DNA of 42,703 nt from Zoogloeaceae bacterium (GCA_031256795.1 JAIRPW010000021.1:1-42703), one strand, 5' to 3'; positions 16,490 through 26,168 are shown, numbered from the stretch's first letter. Notes: a model not told the origin generated them from the sequence alone. Numbers and translations: made by a program.

Positions 16490-18244
16490 CTACATGCGTT
16501 CGCTCAAATCCACTACCCGCGCCAGTTCCGCAAGCGCGCTTTCGCCGCGGATCACTTTACGCGCGCCGTCCTCCGCGAGCGGCACAAAATCGCTTTGCCG
16601 CGCCTGACGTTCCAATTCCGTCAGAGGCGCGCGGCAGGCCAGCAAAGCGTCCAGCGCGCGATCCACGCGCAGGATTTCCAGAATCGGCATACGCCCCCGG
16701 TAACCGGTAAAACGGCAATGCGCGCAGCCTTCCGGATCAAAAACGCGCTGCGCGGTATTTTCCGGAAGACCAAGAATACGCAATTCACGCGCTGTCGCCA
16801 GACGCTCTTTTTTACAGCGCGGACACAGGCGGCGAATGAGACGCTGCGCGAGAATGCCGCTCACGTTGCCCGCCAGCGTTTCCGCGCTGACTCCCAAATC
16901 GTAGAGGCGCGGCAGCGCGCCCAGCGCGGAATTGCTGTGCAGCGTGGCAAATACCATATGCCCGGTCATGGCGGCGCGAAAGGTCATCTGCGCGGTAGCC
17001 GCGTCGCGCACCTCGCCGATCAGCATGACGTCCGGGTCCTGGCGCAGCATGGCGCGCACGCCGTCGGCAAAATCCATGCGCAGCGCGTCACTCATGCTGG
17101 TTTGGCGAATGAGCGGCAGCGGATATTCCACCGGGTCTTCCAGCGTCATAATGTGGACGCCCTCAGAATTCAAATGATTCAAGAGCGCGTACAGCGTAGT
17201 TGTCTTGCCCGCGCCCGTAGGCCCGGTCAGGAACAGCACGCCCTCAGGGCGCGCGAGAATGCGCGCGATACGCTCCCGCGCGTCCTGATCCAGACCCAGC
17301 TCCTCTAGAGGCACGATACCTTTTTTCCGGTCCAGCACGCGCAAAACGATGTTCTCGCCATGCAGAGTCGGCTGGCTGGCGACGCGGAAATCCACGGGGC
17401 GGCCAGAGACCGTCAGCGTGGCGCGGCCATCCTGCGGAGCGCGGCTTTCCGCGATGTTCATGCCGCCGATGACCTTCAGCCGCACCACCATGTTCGGCCA
17501 GCAGTCCCGGTGCAGCGCGCGAATCTGACGCAAAATGCCGTCCTGCCGGTATCGTATGCGCACAAAAGCCGCTTCCGGCTCAAAATGAATGTCCGAGGCT
17601 TCCTGCTTGACCGCGTCTGTCAAAATCGCGTCAATCAATCGCACAACCGGATGATCCAGCCCTGTCCGCTCGCCTGTCGGCGCGCTCTGGGCGCGCGGCG
17701 CTCCGACATTGCCTTCCAGTTCCGCCAAAATATCGTCAATTACAAGCGCGTGTCCGTAATGCCGGTCAATGGCGGCGGCAATATCCGCCTCTCCCGCCAG
17801 CAGAAGCGTAAAACGCGCGCTTTTGCCGGTCGCGCGGAGAATCTGCGCGCGCAGCCGGTCTTGTCCCGGCAAGTCGTGGCTGTCCGCCGCCGCGAGGACA
17901 AAATGCCCGGCGGCCTCATCCCAGGCCAGCGGCAGTATGCCGTGCGTCCGCGCCATATCTTCAGGAATCAGGGCAAGCGCGGCGGGGTCTGCCGCCGCCT
18001 GCGCCAAATCAACCGCGGCCTGTCCCAGAGTATCCGCCAGCGCGTCCCGCAGCACCGCTTCCGAAACGAAACCCAGCGCGATCAGTACTTTGCCCAGCGC
18101 GCCGCCGCGCCGCGTCTGTTCAATTAACGCAATACGCAGCTGATCGGCGGAAATCAGCCCAGACGCCAGCAGGGTTTCTCCCAGGCGAGGCGAAGCGGCA
18201 AGGGCAGACGGGACGGCGTTGGGATTTTCTGGCGCGGGCGTCAT
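16490..18244 (-). CDS. MshE/PilB/GspE-type assembly ATPase with c-di-GMP-binding N-domain
   Basis: A 584-residue hexameric assembly ATPase. Residues 20-43 match the published MshEN cyclic-di-GMP motif at every defined position (RLG, two aliphatics, G, two aliphatics, L, L, Gln43). After a 5-residue spacer a second copy covers 49-72, with Ala for Arg and Thr72 for the final Gln. Walker A is GPTGAGKTTTL (341-351), followed by the Asp box (TLEDPVEY), Walker B (LIGEVRD), His box (TLHSN) and the zinc-binding CPRCKK...CAHC. It would power pilus extension under c-di-GMP control. It lies between the TPR and platform genes, as mshE does in MSHA clusters. Confidence 0.93.
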   Translation of the reverse strand: MTPAPENPNAVPSALAASPRLGETLLASGLISADQLRIALIEQTRRGGALGKVLIALGFVSEAVLRDALADTLGQAAVDLAQAAADPAALALIPEDMARTHGILPLAWDEAAGHFVLAAADSHDLPGQDRLRAQILRATGKSARFTLLLAGEADIAAAIDRHYGHALVIDDILAELEGNVGAPRAQSAPTGERTGLDHPVVRLIDAILTDAVKQEASDIHFEPEAAFVRIRYRQDGILRQIRALHRDCWPNMVVRLKVIGGMNIAESRAPQDGRATLTVSGRPVDFRVASQPTLHGENIVLRVLDRKKGIVPLEELGLDQDARERIARILARPEGVLFLTGPTGAGKTTTLYALLNHLNSEGVHIMTLEDPVEYPLPLIRQTSMSDALRMDFADGVRAMLRQDPDVMLIGEVRDAATAQMTFRAAMTGHMVFATLHSNSALGALPRLYDLGVSAETLAGNVSGILAQRLIRRLCPRCKKERLATARELRILGLPENTAQRVFDPEGCAHCRFTGYRGRMPILEILRVDRALDALLACRAPLTELERQARQSDFVPLAEDGARKVIRGESALAELARVVDLSERM

Positions 18245-18259
18245 GAATTTGAAGGAGAG

Positions 18260-19249
18260 CTATTGGTTTTTGTTCAGCGTATCCGCAAGAAACGCCAGCC
18301 GCTGGCGGGCAGTTTCGGCGGAAAAAACAAAAGGCGTCTTTTCCGCCGCGAGAAGCGCCGCCCGATACTGTCGCGCGGCCTCCGCAGGTTTTCCCAGCGC
18401 GTCCAGGCTAACGGCCAGATTAAACAGGACGTCGGGCTGACTCGCGTCTAACGCGGAAGCGGCGAAAAATTCAGCTTCCGCTTCTTGCCAGCGCGATTGG
18501 CGCGCGTAAAAATTTCCCAGCGCGAAGCGCGGGGCGGCTTCTTGCGGATAGGCGCGAACCAGCGCGGATAGGCGACCTTCCCACACGCTGGCCGCCAGCG
18601 CGCCCGTCTCGCCCAGAAAGGCAATATATTCCGTCTGCGCGCGCATTCTCTTGGGATAGGCGGCATAGGCCGCGCGATAAAACTCTCCCGCTTTTTCGAC
18701 GTCTCCTTCACGGCGCGCGAGCGCCGCAAGCGAAAGCAGCGCGTCCAGCCGCGCCGCGTCTTGCGCGAAATCGTTCGCGGCCAGTTCGGAAAAAAGCCTG
18801 CGCGCCCGGGCAAAATCTCCCGCCGTGAAAGCCGCCAAGGCTCGCGCCGCGCTATCTTCTCCCGCCTTGCCTACGGTGATGCGCAGACCCTCCGCGCCCG
18901 CGCGCGGCATAAAATCGTCCTGTCCCGCCGCGACGCCGTCTGCTTTTTCCCTTTCGTCAAATTCCTGATCCGCCGCGTCCGGAAACGCAATTCCGGAGAT
19001 TTTTGTATCCGGTTGCGGCAGAACCGCTGCGCGCGCTTCCGCGCGCAGCCGCGCCGCTTCCTCGTGTGCAGACGGCGGATTTGGCGTTTTCCATCCGCTC
19101 TCGGACGCGGGTATGGGCGTCTGCGGCGCTCCTTCTGTTCCTGTCCACGCGGTCCAGGCAAAAATTCCGCCGCCGGTGAAAAGCAAGGCGGAGAGCGAGA
19201 AAACCGCCATTTTCGCGCGAGGAAAAGCCAAGGAGGAAAAGGAAATCAC
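18260..19249 (-). CDS. membrane-anchored TPR protein (MshN-like)
   Basis: A 329-residue protein with an N-terminal membrane helix (about 14-34), a proline- and charge-rich linker, and a C-terminal array of tetratricopeptide-like repeats (LAAFTAGDFARARRLFSELA, PRFALGNFYARQSRWQEAEA, PDVLFNLAVSLDALGKPAEA). Its place between the secretin and the ATPase matches mshN in MSHA loci, and the layout (anchor, linker, TPR) is the same. The likely start is GTG at 19249, overlapping the secretin stop (GTGA); ATG at 19210 is an alternative that would shorten the N-terminus to the membrane helix. Confidence 0.8.
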   Translation of the reverse strand: MISFSSLAFPRAKMAVFSLSALLFTGGGIFAWTAWTGTEGAPQTPIPASESGWKTPNPPSAHEEAARLRAEARAAVLPQPDTKISGIAFPDAADQEFDEREKADGVAAGQDDFMPRAGAEGLRITVGKAGEDSAARALAAFTAGDFARARRLFSELAANDFAQDAARLDALLSLAALARREGDVEKAGEFYRAAYAAYPKRMRAQTEYIAFLGETGALAASVWEGRLSALVRAYPQEAAPRFALGNFYARQSRWQEAEAEFFAASALDASQPDVLFNLAVSLDALGKPAEAARQYRAALLAAEKTPFVFSAETARQRLAFLADTLNKNQ

Positions 19250-21156
19250 GGCGCGTCTTTCGCGGAGGGCGGCAAAGAAAAAGGCGCGGCGGGAAAATCA
19301 TTTTTCCAGAAGCCGGCATTGGGCAGCCGCGCGTCAAAGCCGGGAAAATTGCCCTGCGCGTCAGAATCGCGCAGCACAATGGGGCGCATGAAAATAACCA
19401 ATTCCGATTTTTTCGCCGCGTCATTCCGGGAGGTTACCGCCTCGCCCAGCAGGGGAATCCCGCCCAGGAAAGGCACGCGCCCCGTGCGGCGATCCACGCG
19501 GTCCTCCATTAAGCCGCCCAGTACCGCGATTTCTCCGCTCGCAAGCCGTAACACCGACTCGATTTCGCGGGTGCGAATCTGCGGAATTTCATTGGCGACA
19601 TGCGCGGGAATATCTGGATTGGGGTCTTTGACCATGCCCGCAATGCTGGAAACGGTCGGGCGCACGTTCAGAATCACGCTGTCATTATCGCCAATCTGCG
19701 GCGTCACGCTCATCACCAGACCCACAGAAACTGTCTGCGGCGTTGAGGTGTAGGCCACAATGGGATTGCTGTTGCTGTTGCCCGCGGTCACATCCGCCTT
19801 GATGCTGAAGTAGACGACATTTTCCACAACCTTCAGCAGCGCCGTTTGATTGTTCAGCACCGAAAGTTTCGGGCTGGAAAGCACCTTGGTCGTACCAAAG
19901 GATTCCAAAAGATTTAGCGTAAGCGCCAGCGCGTTCGCGCCGGGTCCCATACGCGAAAAATCCAGCACGAAAGGCACGGGCGAGGGAGTAGCCCCGGAAA
20001 CCGCGTTTGTCGGCGAAAAGCCGAAGCGCCGCTGTCCGTTTTCCCAGACGCGGCTCCATTCAATGCCCTGCTGGTAGCCATCCGCCAGCTCTACTTCCAC
20101 GATGGTCGCCTCGATCATCACCTGACGCCGCGCCGAGCGCGTCGCCCGCGCGATGAATTCCTGAATCCGCTCATGCTGGCGGCCTGTCGCGCGCACTGTC
20201 ACCAGGCCGCTTTCCGGGTGCATCATCACCGCCGCCGCCTCGCGGAAGGAAGACGCGCGCGAGGCAGAGGGCGGCGAAGAAGAAAGCGTCTCTTCCTCGC
20301 CTCGTGTCCTTTCGGAACGAAGACGCGATTCGCGGTTCGCGGCGCGGGAAGTTATGGAGGTTTCGCGCGCGGTCGCGCCTGAAAATCCCGCCGCGCCTCC
20401 TTCCGCGCCTGCGGGAAAAACTTTGTCCGTTTCGCGCAGAATGTCCCGGATGTTGCGTTCCAGCGACTCCCAGAACTGATGGCGGGAAAGGTTTTCCACG
20501 CGCGTGGAAGATGCGTTGTGGCTGCCCATGCCGGTCAGAGGCGTTTCCGCCGTAGCGCCGTATTCGCCATACTCCCCGGAGGAAATCTGCGAGCTGGCGG
20601 CGACCGTGCCGCTCATCTGGCGGCTCATGTTAACGTAATCAACCTTGTAATGCCGCAAAAACGGCGTATCTGGAAACACCGAGAGGTGACCGTCCTCCAG
20701 CTCAAATCGCAAATCTACCTGGCGAGCGATGCGCCGCAATAGCTGCGGAAGGGTTTGATCCAGCGCGTTCATGGTCACCTGCCCGGAGAGTTCAGGATGA
20801 ATATCCATGTTGAGATTGGCGTCCCGCGCGAGCGCGAACAGGAGATCGCGCACCGGAACTTCGCGCGCCACTACGCTATAGGTCTCTTTGCGCGCTTTTC
20901 CGTCCATGGTCGTTTCGTCGCCGGGAAACGGCCAGACATGGGAAACGGTTTGCGGAATCTCCGGCAGGGCGGGCACGGATCGCGCGTCATCCGCCGCTTC
21001 TTCCGGTTTCGCATGCAGATGCCCGTCCACGCTCACGCGGGGAGGCAGAGGCGCGCAGGCCAAAAGGCAAAAAACGCAAAGAGAAAGAGAAAAGATATGC
21101 CGCCGGAAAAGCAGGGCGGCAAAAAATTTGGGAAGGCGGCGAAAGGAAAATGGCAT
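19246..21156 (-). CDS. outer-membrane secretin, MshL/PilQ type
   Basis: A 636-residue secretin. The N-terminal signal ends in a lipobox (LLAC/A), so it should be a lipoprotein. An STN/N0-like domain follows (about 95-150: YSVVAREVPVRDLLFALARD...NMDIHPELSG), then a variable Ser/Gly/Arg-rich stretch, and the C-terminal secretin pore domain (VTAGNSNSNPIVAYTSTPQTVSVGL, then SVLRLASGEIAVLGGLMED and RVPFLGGIPLLGEAVTSR). It would form the outer-membrane channel for the pilus. It is the first gene of the operon, after a 96-base gap from the kinase gene; no clear promoter is visible there, so read-through from the kinase is possible. Confidence 0.93.
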   Translation of the reverse strand: MPFSFRRLPKFFAALLFRRHIFSLSLCVFCLLACAPLPPRVSVDGHLHAKPEEAADDARSVPALPEIPQTVSHVWPFPGDETTMDGKARKETYSVVAREVPVRDLLFALARDANLNMDIHPELSGQVTMNALDQTLPQLLRRIARQVDLRFELEDGHLSVFPDTPFLRHYKVDYVNMSRQMSGTVAASSQISSGEYGEYGATAETPLTGMGSHNASSTRVENLSRHQFWESLERNIRDILRETDKVFPAGAEGGAAGFSGATARETSITSRAANRESRLRSERTRGEEETLSSSPPSASRASSFREAAAVMMHPESGLVTVRATGRQHERIQEFIARATRSARRQVMIEATIVEVELADGYQQGIEWSRVWENGQRRFGFSPTNAVSGATPSPVPFVLDFSRMGPGANALALTLNLLESFGTTKVLSSPKLSVLNNQTALLKVVENVVYFSIKADVTAGNSNSNPIVAYTSTPQTVSVGLVMSVTPQIGDNDSVILNVRPTVSSIAGMVKDPNPDIPAHVANEIPQIRTREIESVLRLASGEIAVLGGLMEDRVDRRTGRVPFLGGIPLLGEAVTSRNDAAKKSELVIFMRPIVLRDSDAQGNFPGFDARLPNAGFWKNDFPAAPFSLPPSAKDAP

Positions 21157-21252
21157 ACGCCACCCGTCAAAAAAATTAGAATCCGCGCGCCCGTCCTTGG
21201 CGCGCCGCTTCTGGAAATTCTCAATTTATTGCAAATCGCATATCGCCGTATG

Positions 21253-21978
21253 TTACAGCAATTTCCTGTCTTTAGCGCGCAGACTCTTTTTCCGGGCGGC
21301 GTATTGTTCGCGCGCGCGCCGATAGGCGTCTTGGAAAAAGACTAGTTCCTCCGGGGGGATCGCGCCGCGATGCCGCGCCAATTGCCCAAGGTCGTGCGCG
21401 GACGCGCGGAACGCCAGAAGACGGCGTCGGCTTTTTTCCAAATCGAGCAGGGCTATTTCTATACGGGGAGGGGACTCTGTTTCCAGGCGGACAAAAATAT
21501 GCTTGGGATAACAGCACCCATGCTGCCATCCTGCGGAATGCAGCCGCGCGAGCGTTTCCGCCAGCCGCCGCCACATTTCCGCTTTTTCCGCCGCGTCGTG
21601 ATTGCGGGCAAACCACTCCTCCAGGGGGGCGAACCCTTGCAGCGCCTCGGTCACCAGCAGAGCTTCCCAGCCGTTCTCGCTTTGCCTTGCCGCGCCGTAA
21701 ATGACTTTGGGCGTGTGAATTCCCAGGCGGGCAAAGGCCTGATACGCCTCCAACTCCCGCAGGATGGTCGGACGCCCGAAAGGATGCGCGGCGCTCCGGC
21801 AGAGATGTCCGGTCTGCCGTTTGAGATAGAGCGGCGGACCGTCTGGCTCTGCGGGCGGCAAACGCATAACGCCGCTCTCTCCGCCCCGCCTCTGGTTGGC
21901 TTCTTCCACCCAGACGCCCCGCAAACGCCACCAGCGCTCAAATTCCGCCGCGCGCTCCTCGTTCCGTATTTCGCTCAT
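21253..21978 (-). CDS. InaA-family lipopolysaccharide kinase
   Basis: A 241-residue small kinase of the InaA/WaaP-like family. Visible are the nucleotide-loop region, the catalytic-loop equivalent LHSAGWQHGCCYPKHIFVR (the HGxxYPKH pattern is typical of InaA proteins) and the metal-binding equivalent LLDLEKSRRR. Family members phosphorylate, or are thought to phosphorylate, lipopolysaccharide core sugars; the exact substrate is unknown. It overlaps the 3' end of the methyltransferase gene by 41 bases, so the two are surely expressed together. They stand directly upstream of the secretin gene. Confidence 0.85.
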   Translation of the reverse strand: MSEIRNEERAAEFERWWRLRGVWVEEANQRRGGESGVMRLPPAEPDGPPLYLKRQTGHLCRSAAHPFGRPTILRELEAYQAFARLGIHTPKVIYGAARQSENGWEALLVTEALQGFAPLEEWFARNHDAAEKAEMWRRLAETLARLHSAGWQHGCCYPKHIFVRLETESPPRIEIALLDLEKSRRRLLAFRASAHDLGQLARHRGAIPPEELVFFQDAYRRAREQYAARKKSLRAKDRKLL

Positions 21979-22678
21979 GACCCCGCGCCTCCTTCGCTAA
22001 AACATAGGTACGCCACATAGCATACCCCGGAAGGAAATCCAGCGCGGCAACGACGTTCCATCCCGCCGCCCTGAATTCAGACTCAATCACCGGCCTGGCC
22101 ACGACAAAACGATTTCGGGAAACTTGCGCGTCCGCTTTGCGCCGCGATTCCAGGCAGTTTCTCCTCCATGACATGTAATTGCCATCCACCCACAAGGAGC
22201 AAATCACCGTGCCGCTGCTGACGCGATGAAATTCTCGCAGCATTGCCAAACGATGACGGGCGTCCTCAATGTGGTGCAAAAGACGTATACAGAAAACGCA
22301 ATCTACCGCGCCATCCTCAAGGTCAATGGCGAACGCGGAAGTCTGAAAGGTGCGAATCCGCGCGACGATTTCCGGCGGCTGAGAGCCGCGCGCAACAGAA
22401 AGCATGTCGGCGGAATTGTCGGCGGCCAGCACGCGGCGATCACGTTCCTCGCAAAGCATCGGCCAAAAACGTCCCGCGCCGCAGGGAAGGTCCAGAACCC
22501 GCCGCGGGTTTCCGGCAAGTTCCAGAGCGCGGCGTCCAATCTGCGCCTCGCGCCAATGCGACAGGCGTCGGGCCAGACCATCCTTATGCTTTTTGAGATA
22601 TGCCTGCGCGTGCGAAGCGTCATATTTGCGGGAAAAATCCAACTCAATGGGCGAAACGGAAGAAGAACAGAAGGACAT
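21938..22678 (-). CDS. class I SAM-dependent methyltransferase
   Basis: A 246-residue Rossmann-fold methyltransferase with motif I VLDLPCGAGRFWPML (about 90-104), the acidic motif II (VLAADNSADML) and the motif IV/post region VDCVFCIRLLHHIEDA. The substrate is not known. Pairing with an InaA kinase suggests a lipid or polysaccharide target. ATG at 22678 has a good AGGAG ribosome site. It is divergent from recC, leaving a 135-base intergenic region with no strong promoter match. The C-terminus (RGHERNTERGARGGI) is poorly conserved and lies in the overlap with the kinase gene. Confidence 0.85.
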   Translation of the reverse strand: MSFCSSSVSPIELDFSRKYDASHAQAYLKKHKDGLARRLSHWREAQIGRRALELAGNPRRVLDLPCGAGRFWPMLCEERDRRVLAADNSADMLSVARGSQPPEIVARIRTFQTSAFAIDLEDGAVDCVFCIRLLHHIEDARHRLAMLREFHRVSSGTVICSLWVDGNYMSWRRNCLESRRKADAQVSRNRFVVARPVIESEFRAAGWNVVAALDFLPGYAMWRTYVLAKEARGHERNTERGARGGI

Positions 22679-22813
22679 GGCGCGCTCCTGAAAAATAACG
22701 ACGTTTGTTATCTTGAGGAGCGCGCAGTCAAAAAATCGTCAAAGCGGAGTAAAACCTCCGTCATTCCGGTCTGCTGACGCGAACCGGCGCGGAAATTCCG
22801 CGCGGCCAGTACA

Positions 22814-25800
22814 ATGACGTCCATGCTGTTTCTGGACGTTTCCAACCGCCTTGAGAATTTGCGCGATCTTTTTCTTGCGCGGCTTCGCTTCGCGCCCTAC
22901 GCGCCCAACGCTTCTCCCGACGTCTTTACGCCGCGAACCGTGATCGTGCCTGGAGAGGCCCTTGCGGACGATCTCACCCGCGCCGCCGCGGACGCCCTGG
23001 GCGTTTCGGCGGGCATGGAGTTTTCCTTTCTGGCGCTGTGGATGTGGCGGCGTATTGCCGCCGTCGTGCCCCAGGTTGGAACGGATTCGCCTTTCGCGCC
23101 CGAACGCCTGCAATGGCGGATCGCGCGAATGCTGGAAGATTCCGCTTTTGCGGCGGCGCATCCCGCGCTCTCGCGTTATCTTGAGAATGCCGACGCGCGT
23201 ATGCGCTATGAATTGGCGGCAGAGGCCGCGCGGCTTTTTGCCGCCTATGCCGCTTATCGTCCGGACTGGCTTCTGCGCTGGCAAAGCGCCTCGCCGCCGC
23301 CGGGCGTCCATTCCGCGCACGAGGTCTGGCAAGCGGATTTATGGCGCCGACTCAGCGCGGAACTAAATCTGCCCGACGCGCATCCCGCCGAATCCCTTTT
23401 TGCCGCCCTCGCCCGCATGAGCGCGGCAGAGCGGCGGCGGGCGGGCTGTTTTGGTTCGGCGCATCTTTTTGCCCTGCCTTCCCTGCCGCCAATGCACATT
23501 GATTTTTTGACGCGGCTTTCCGAATGGATGGATATTTACATTTACGCGCTCAATCCTTGCCGGGAGTATTGGTTGGACATGCTCCGCCCAAAGCAGCTGA
23601 CGCGGCTGGAAGCGGCAGGCGCTCCAGAGGGCTTTCCCGTTCCGCATCCCCTTTTGGCCAATTGGGGGCGGCAAACGCAAACGCTTTTCTCCCTGCTTTT
23701 GGAACGCGCGGATGAAAAAATGGAAAGCCGTGAACATTTTCAGAATGTTTTGCCGGATCAGGGCGCTTTGTCTGAATCCGCGCCCATTCTCCTGCGCGTG
23801 CGGCAAAGTTTGCTTGACGGCGCGCCGCCAGAAGCCAGAAGCTGGCCCTGCGCTTCGGCGGACCGCAGCGTAGAAATACACGCGGCGCACTCGCGTCTGC
23901 GGCAGCTGGAAATTCTGCGCGATCAATTGCAGCTGGCGTTTCTGGAGGACGCAAGCCTGGAACCGGACGACGCGCTCGTGCTTCTGCCCGATCTCCGCCA
24001 AACCGCGCCGCTGATTGACGCGGTATTTTCCCGTTCGCCTTTTCCGTATGCCATCGCGGCAAGCGGCGCGGAACGGGAAAATCCGGTCGCGCGGCTGTTG
24101 CTTTTGCTGATGCGCATTGCTTTGCCGCCCGCGCGTCTGGCCGCTTCAGATTTTTCCCTCTTGCTGAATGAGCCGCTTATAGCCGCCGCGCTGGGGCTGA
24201 CGGAAGAAACGGCGGAAGCGCTGATGACCGCGCTTTTGCAGGCAGGCGCGCGCCGGGGTCTGGAAGGGCAAGGAAGCGCGGAAGAACGGGGCGCTTCCCG
24301 CGCGGCGCGGCACAGTTTCAGGGACGCGCTCTCCCGCCTCATGCTGGGCTACGCTTTGCCCGCCTTCTCCCGCGCGCCCCTGATTTTCGCGGAGACGCTG
24401 CCCGCCGGAACCTATGGCGGCGCGCGCGCCCGCGCCCTGGGCGCGGCATGGCTGCTTTTGCAGCGACTGGAATCGTTGACGGAAACGCTCGTCCGACCGC
24501 GCGGCGCTCTTGCGTGGCGCGCGCTTTGGGAAGAACAGCTCGCGCTCTGGCTGGACGCCTTGCCGCTCGCGCGCGAGGAAGAGGCGTCGCTCGCCCGGAC
24601 GCGCCGGTGCGTTTTTACGCTGACAGAAGAAATGGCGGAAGGCGGAGAAACGCTGCGCATTCCTGCCGACGTCGCGCTTTCCGCGCTGGAGGCCGCGCTT
24701 ACGGCAGATTCTTCCGCCGCTCGTCACGCGGGCGTCTTGACCTTCGCGCCAATTTCTGCGGCGCGCCAGTTTCCCGCCCGGATTCTTTGTATTCTGGGAC
24801 TGGAAGAAGGCGTATTTCCTCACCGCGCCGCGCCGGCGGAATTCGATTTGATGGCGAAATCTCCGCGCCCTGGCGACCGTCTGGTACGCGACGAGGAACG
24901 CGGATTTTTTCTGGACGCGCTTTTGCTGGCGCAGGAACGGCTGTATTTGAGTTATACCGGGAAAAGCGACCGGGATGACAGCGTTTTGCCGCCGTCTCTG
25001 CTGATTTCCGAACTTCTGGAATTTATTCTTCGCGCCACAGGGCTGCCTGAGGAGCGCTTTGTCATCCGGCATCCTTTGCAGGCTTTCGCGCGCGCGTATT
25101 TTGACGCAAGCGACTCCCGGCTTGTCAGTTTTCGCGGCGATTACGCCGCCGCGAGAGAAAAGGCGGAAAGAAAGCCCTTGCCGCCGCTGCCTTTTATGGA
25201 TTGCCTTGCCCAAAAACCTTCGGAAAATTCCGAAGACGCGGCGGAAGAATGTCCGCAAAGGATTGCCTTTTCGCGCCTTGCGGATTTTTTCCGGCACCCG
25301 GCGCGCGCTTTCTTGCGGGAAGAGCTGGGAATACGAATGGACAAAGCCCAGGAAGACTTTCCGGATACGGAGCCGCAAATCGTGGAGCAGCGCGCGCGCT
25401 ACGCGCTGGCGGAACGTCTGCTGCCGCTCGCGCTCTCCGGGGAGACTCCGGAGAGCGCGGAAACAGAAGCGGAACTGAGGGAGGCGCTATATGCCGCCGC
25501 GCGCGCCGGAGCGGAGTACCCGGACGGGCGCTGGGGAGAAATGCTGCTGCGGCAGGAAATCCAGCAAATCATGACGTATGCCGCGCGCGTCAGGGCCGGC
25601 CGCGGCGCGTCCGCGCAAACCCACGCGCCGTTGGAATTTTCCCTGGCGGTTTGCCGCGCGCGGGTAGAGGGCGCGTTCTCTCAACTCGCGCGGGACGCGG
25701 CGGGACGCCCGGAGCGGCTTGTCGCTTTCCGCTATGCCCGCGCTCGCGGACAGGATCGCTTCGCCCTGTGGCTGGAGCATCTGTGCGCAAATGCTCTGTA

Positions 25801-26164
25801 TGCCCCTGTGAAAAGCCAATTTTTTTCCCGCGACCTGACCTTTACCCTAAAGCCGCCAGAAAACCCGTCCGCTTTGCTCGCGGACTGGATCGCGGCCTGG
25901 CGAGCGGGACAATCCGCTGTTCTGCCGTTTTATCCCGAAAGCGCCTGGGTCTGGATGCGCGAAGGCGAGGGAAAAGGGCGTCAGACCTGGGGAATTCCAG
26001 GGGGCGTCCCCGCTTACCGACATACCGCCGCGCCAGAGTCTGCGGATACTTACTGGGCGCTCGCGCTGCGGGGACAAAGCGACCCTCTGGGCGCGGATTT
26101 CGCCTTTTGGCGGGAAACGCTCCTGACTCCCTTGTTACGTCATTACGAAGAAACGCCCGCCTGA
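22814..26164 (+). CDS. recC: exodeoxyribonuclease V subunit gamma (RecC)
   Basis: RecC, 1116 residues, recognises Chi and holds the RecBCD complex together. Recognisable RecC segments are SNRLENL at the N-terminus, LFALPSLPP followed by YALNPCREYW (219-252), and the long block ILCILGLEEGVFPH...EFDLMAKSPRPGDRLVRDEERGFFLDALL with YLSYTGKSDRDDS. It lacks intact helicase motifs, as RecC does. ATG at 22814 is the first start; the ATG at 22823 lines up better with E. coli RecC (ML...SNRL) and may be the true one. Neither has a good ribosome site. It begins a plus-strand operon with a cation transporter and recB. Confidence 0.93.
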   Translation: MTSMLFLDVSNRLENLRDLFLARLRFAPYAPNASPDVFTPRTVIVPGEALADDLTRAAADALGVSAGMEFSFLALWMWRRIAAVVPQVGTDSPFAPERLQWRIARMLEDSAFAAAHPALSRYLENADARMRYELAAEAARLFAAYAAYRPDWLLRWQSASPPPGVHSAHEVWQADLWRRLSAELNLPDAHPAESLFAALARMSAAERRRAGCFGSAHLFALPSLPPMHIDFLTRLSEWMDIYIYALNPCREYWLDMLRPKQLTRLEAAGAPEGFPVPHPLLANWGRQTQTLFSLLLERADEKMESREHFQNVLPDQGALSESAPILLRVRQSLLDGAPPEARSWPCASADRSVEIHAAHSRLRQLEILRDQLQLAFLEDASLEPDDALVLLPDLRQTAPLIDAVFSRSPFPYAIAASGAERENPVARLLLLLMRIALPPARLAASDFSLLLNEPLIAAALGLTEETAEALMTALLQAGARRGLEGQGSAEERGASRAARHSFRDALSRLMLGYALPAFSRAPLIFAETLPAGTYGGARARALGAAWLLLQRLESLTETLVRPRGALAWRALWEEQLALWLDALPLAREEEASLARTRRCVFTLTEEMAEGGETLRIPADVALSALEAALTADSSAARHAGVLTFAPISAARQFPARILCILGLEEGVFPHRAAPAEFDLMAKSPRPGDRLVRDEERGFFLDALLLAQERLYLSYTGKSDRDDSVLPPSLLISELLEFILRATGLPEERFVIRHPLQAFARAYFDASDSRLVSFRGDYAAAREKAERKPLPPLPFMDCLAQKPSENSEDAAEECPQRIAFSRLADFFRHPARAFLREELGIRMDKAQEDFPDTEPQIVEQRARYALAERLLPLALSGETPESAETEAELREALYAAARAGAEYPDGRWGEMLLRQEIQQIMTYAARVRAGRGASAQTHAPLEFSLAVCRARVEGAFSQLARDAAGRPERLVAFRYARARGQDRFALWLEHLCANALYAPVKSQFFSRDLTFTLKPPENPSALLADWIAAWRAGQSAVLPFYPESAWVWMREGEGKGRQTWGIPGGVPAYRHTAAPESADTYWALALRGQSDPLGADFAFWRETLLTPLLRHYEETPA

Positions 26165-26168
26165 CGCC

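Noticed and set aside
22695-22711. small inverted repeat ATAAC...GTTAT before the methyltransferase
   Set aside because: Only 5 bp per arm; likely chance.
24146-25378. 410-codon minus-strand frame opposite recC
   Set aside because: Shadow of recC; low-complexity basic translation.
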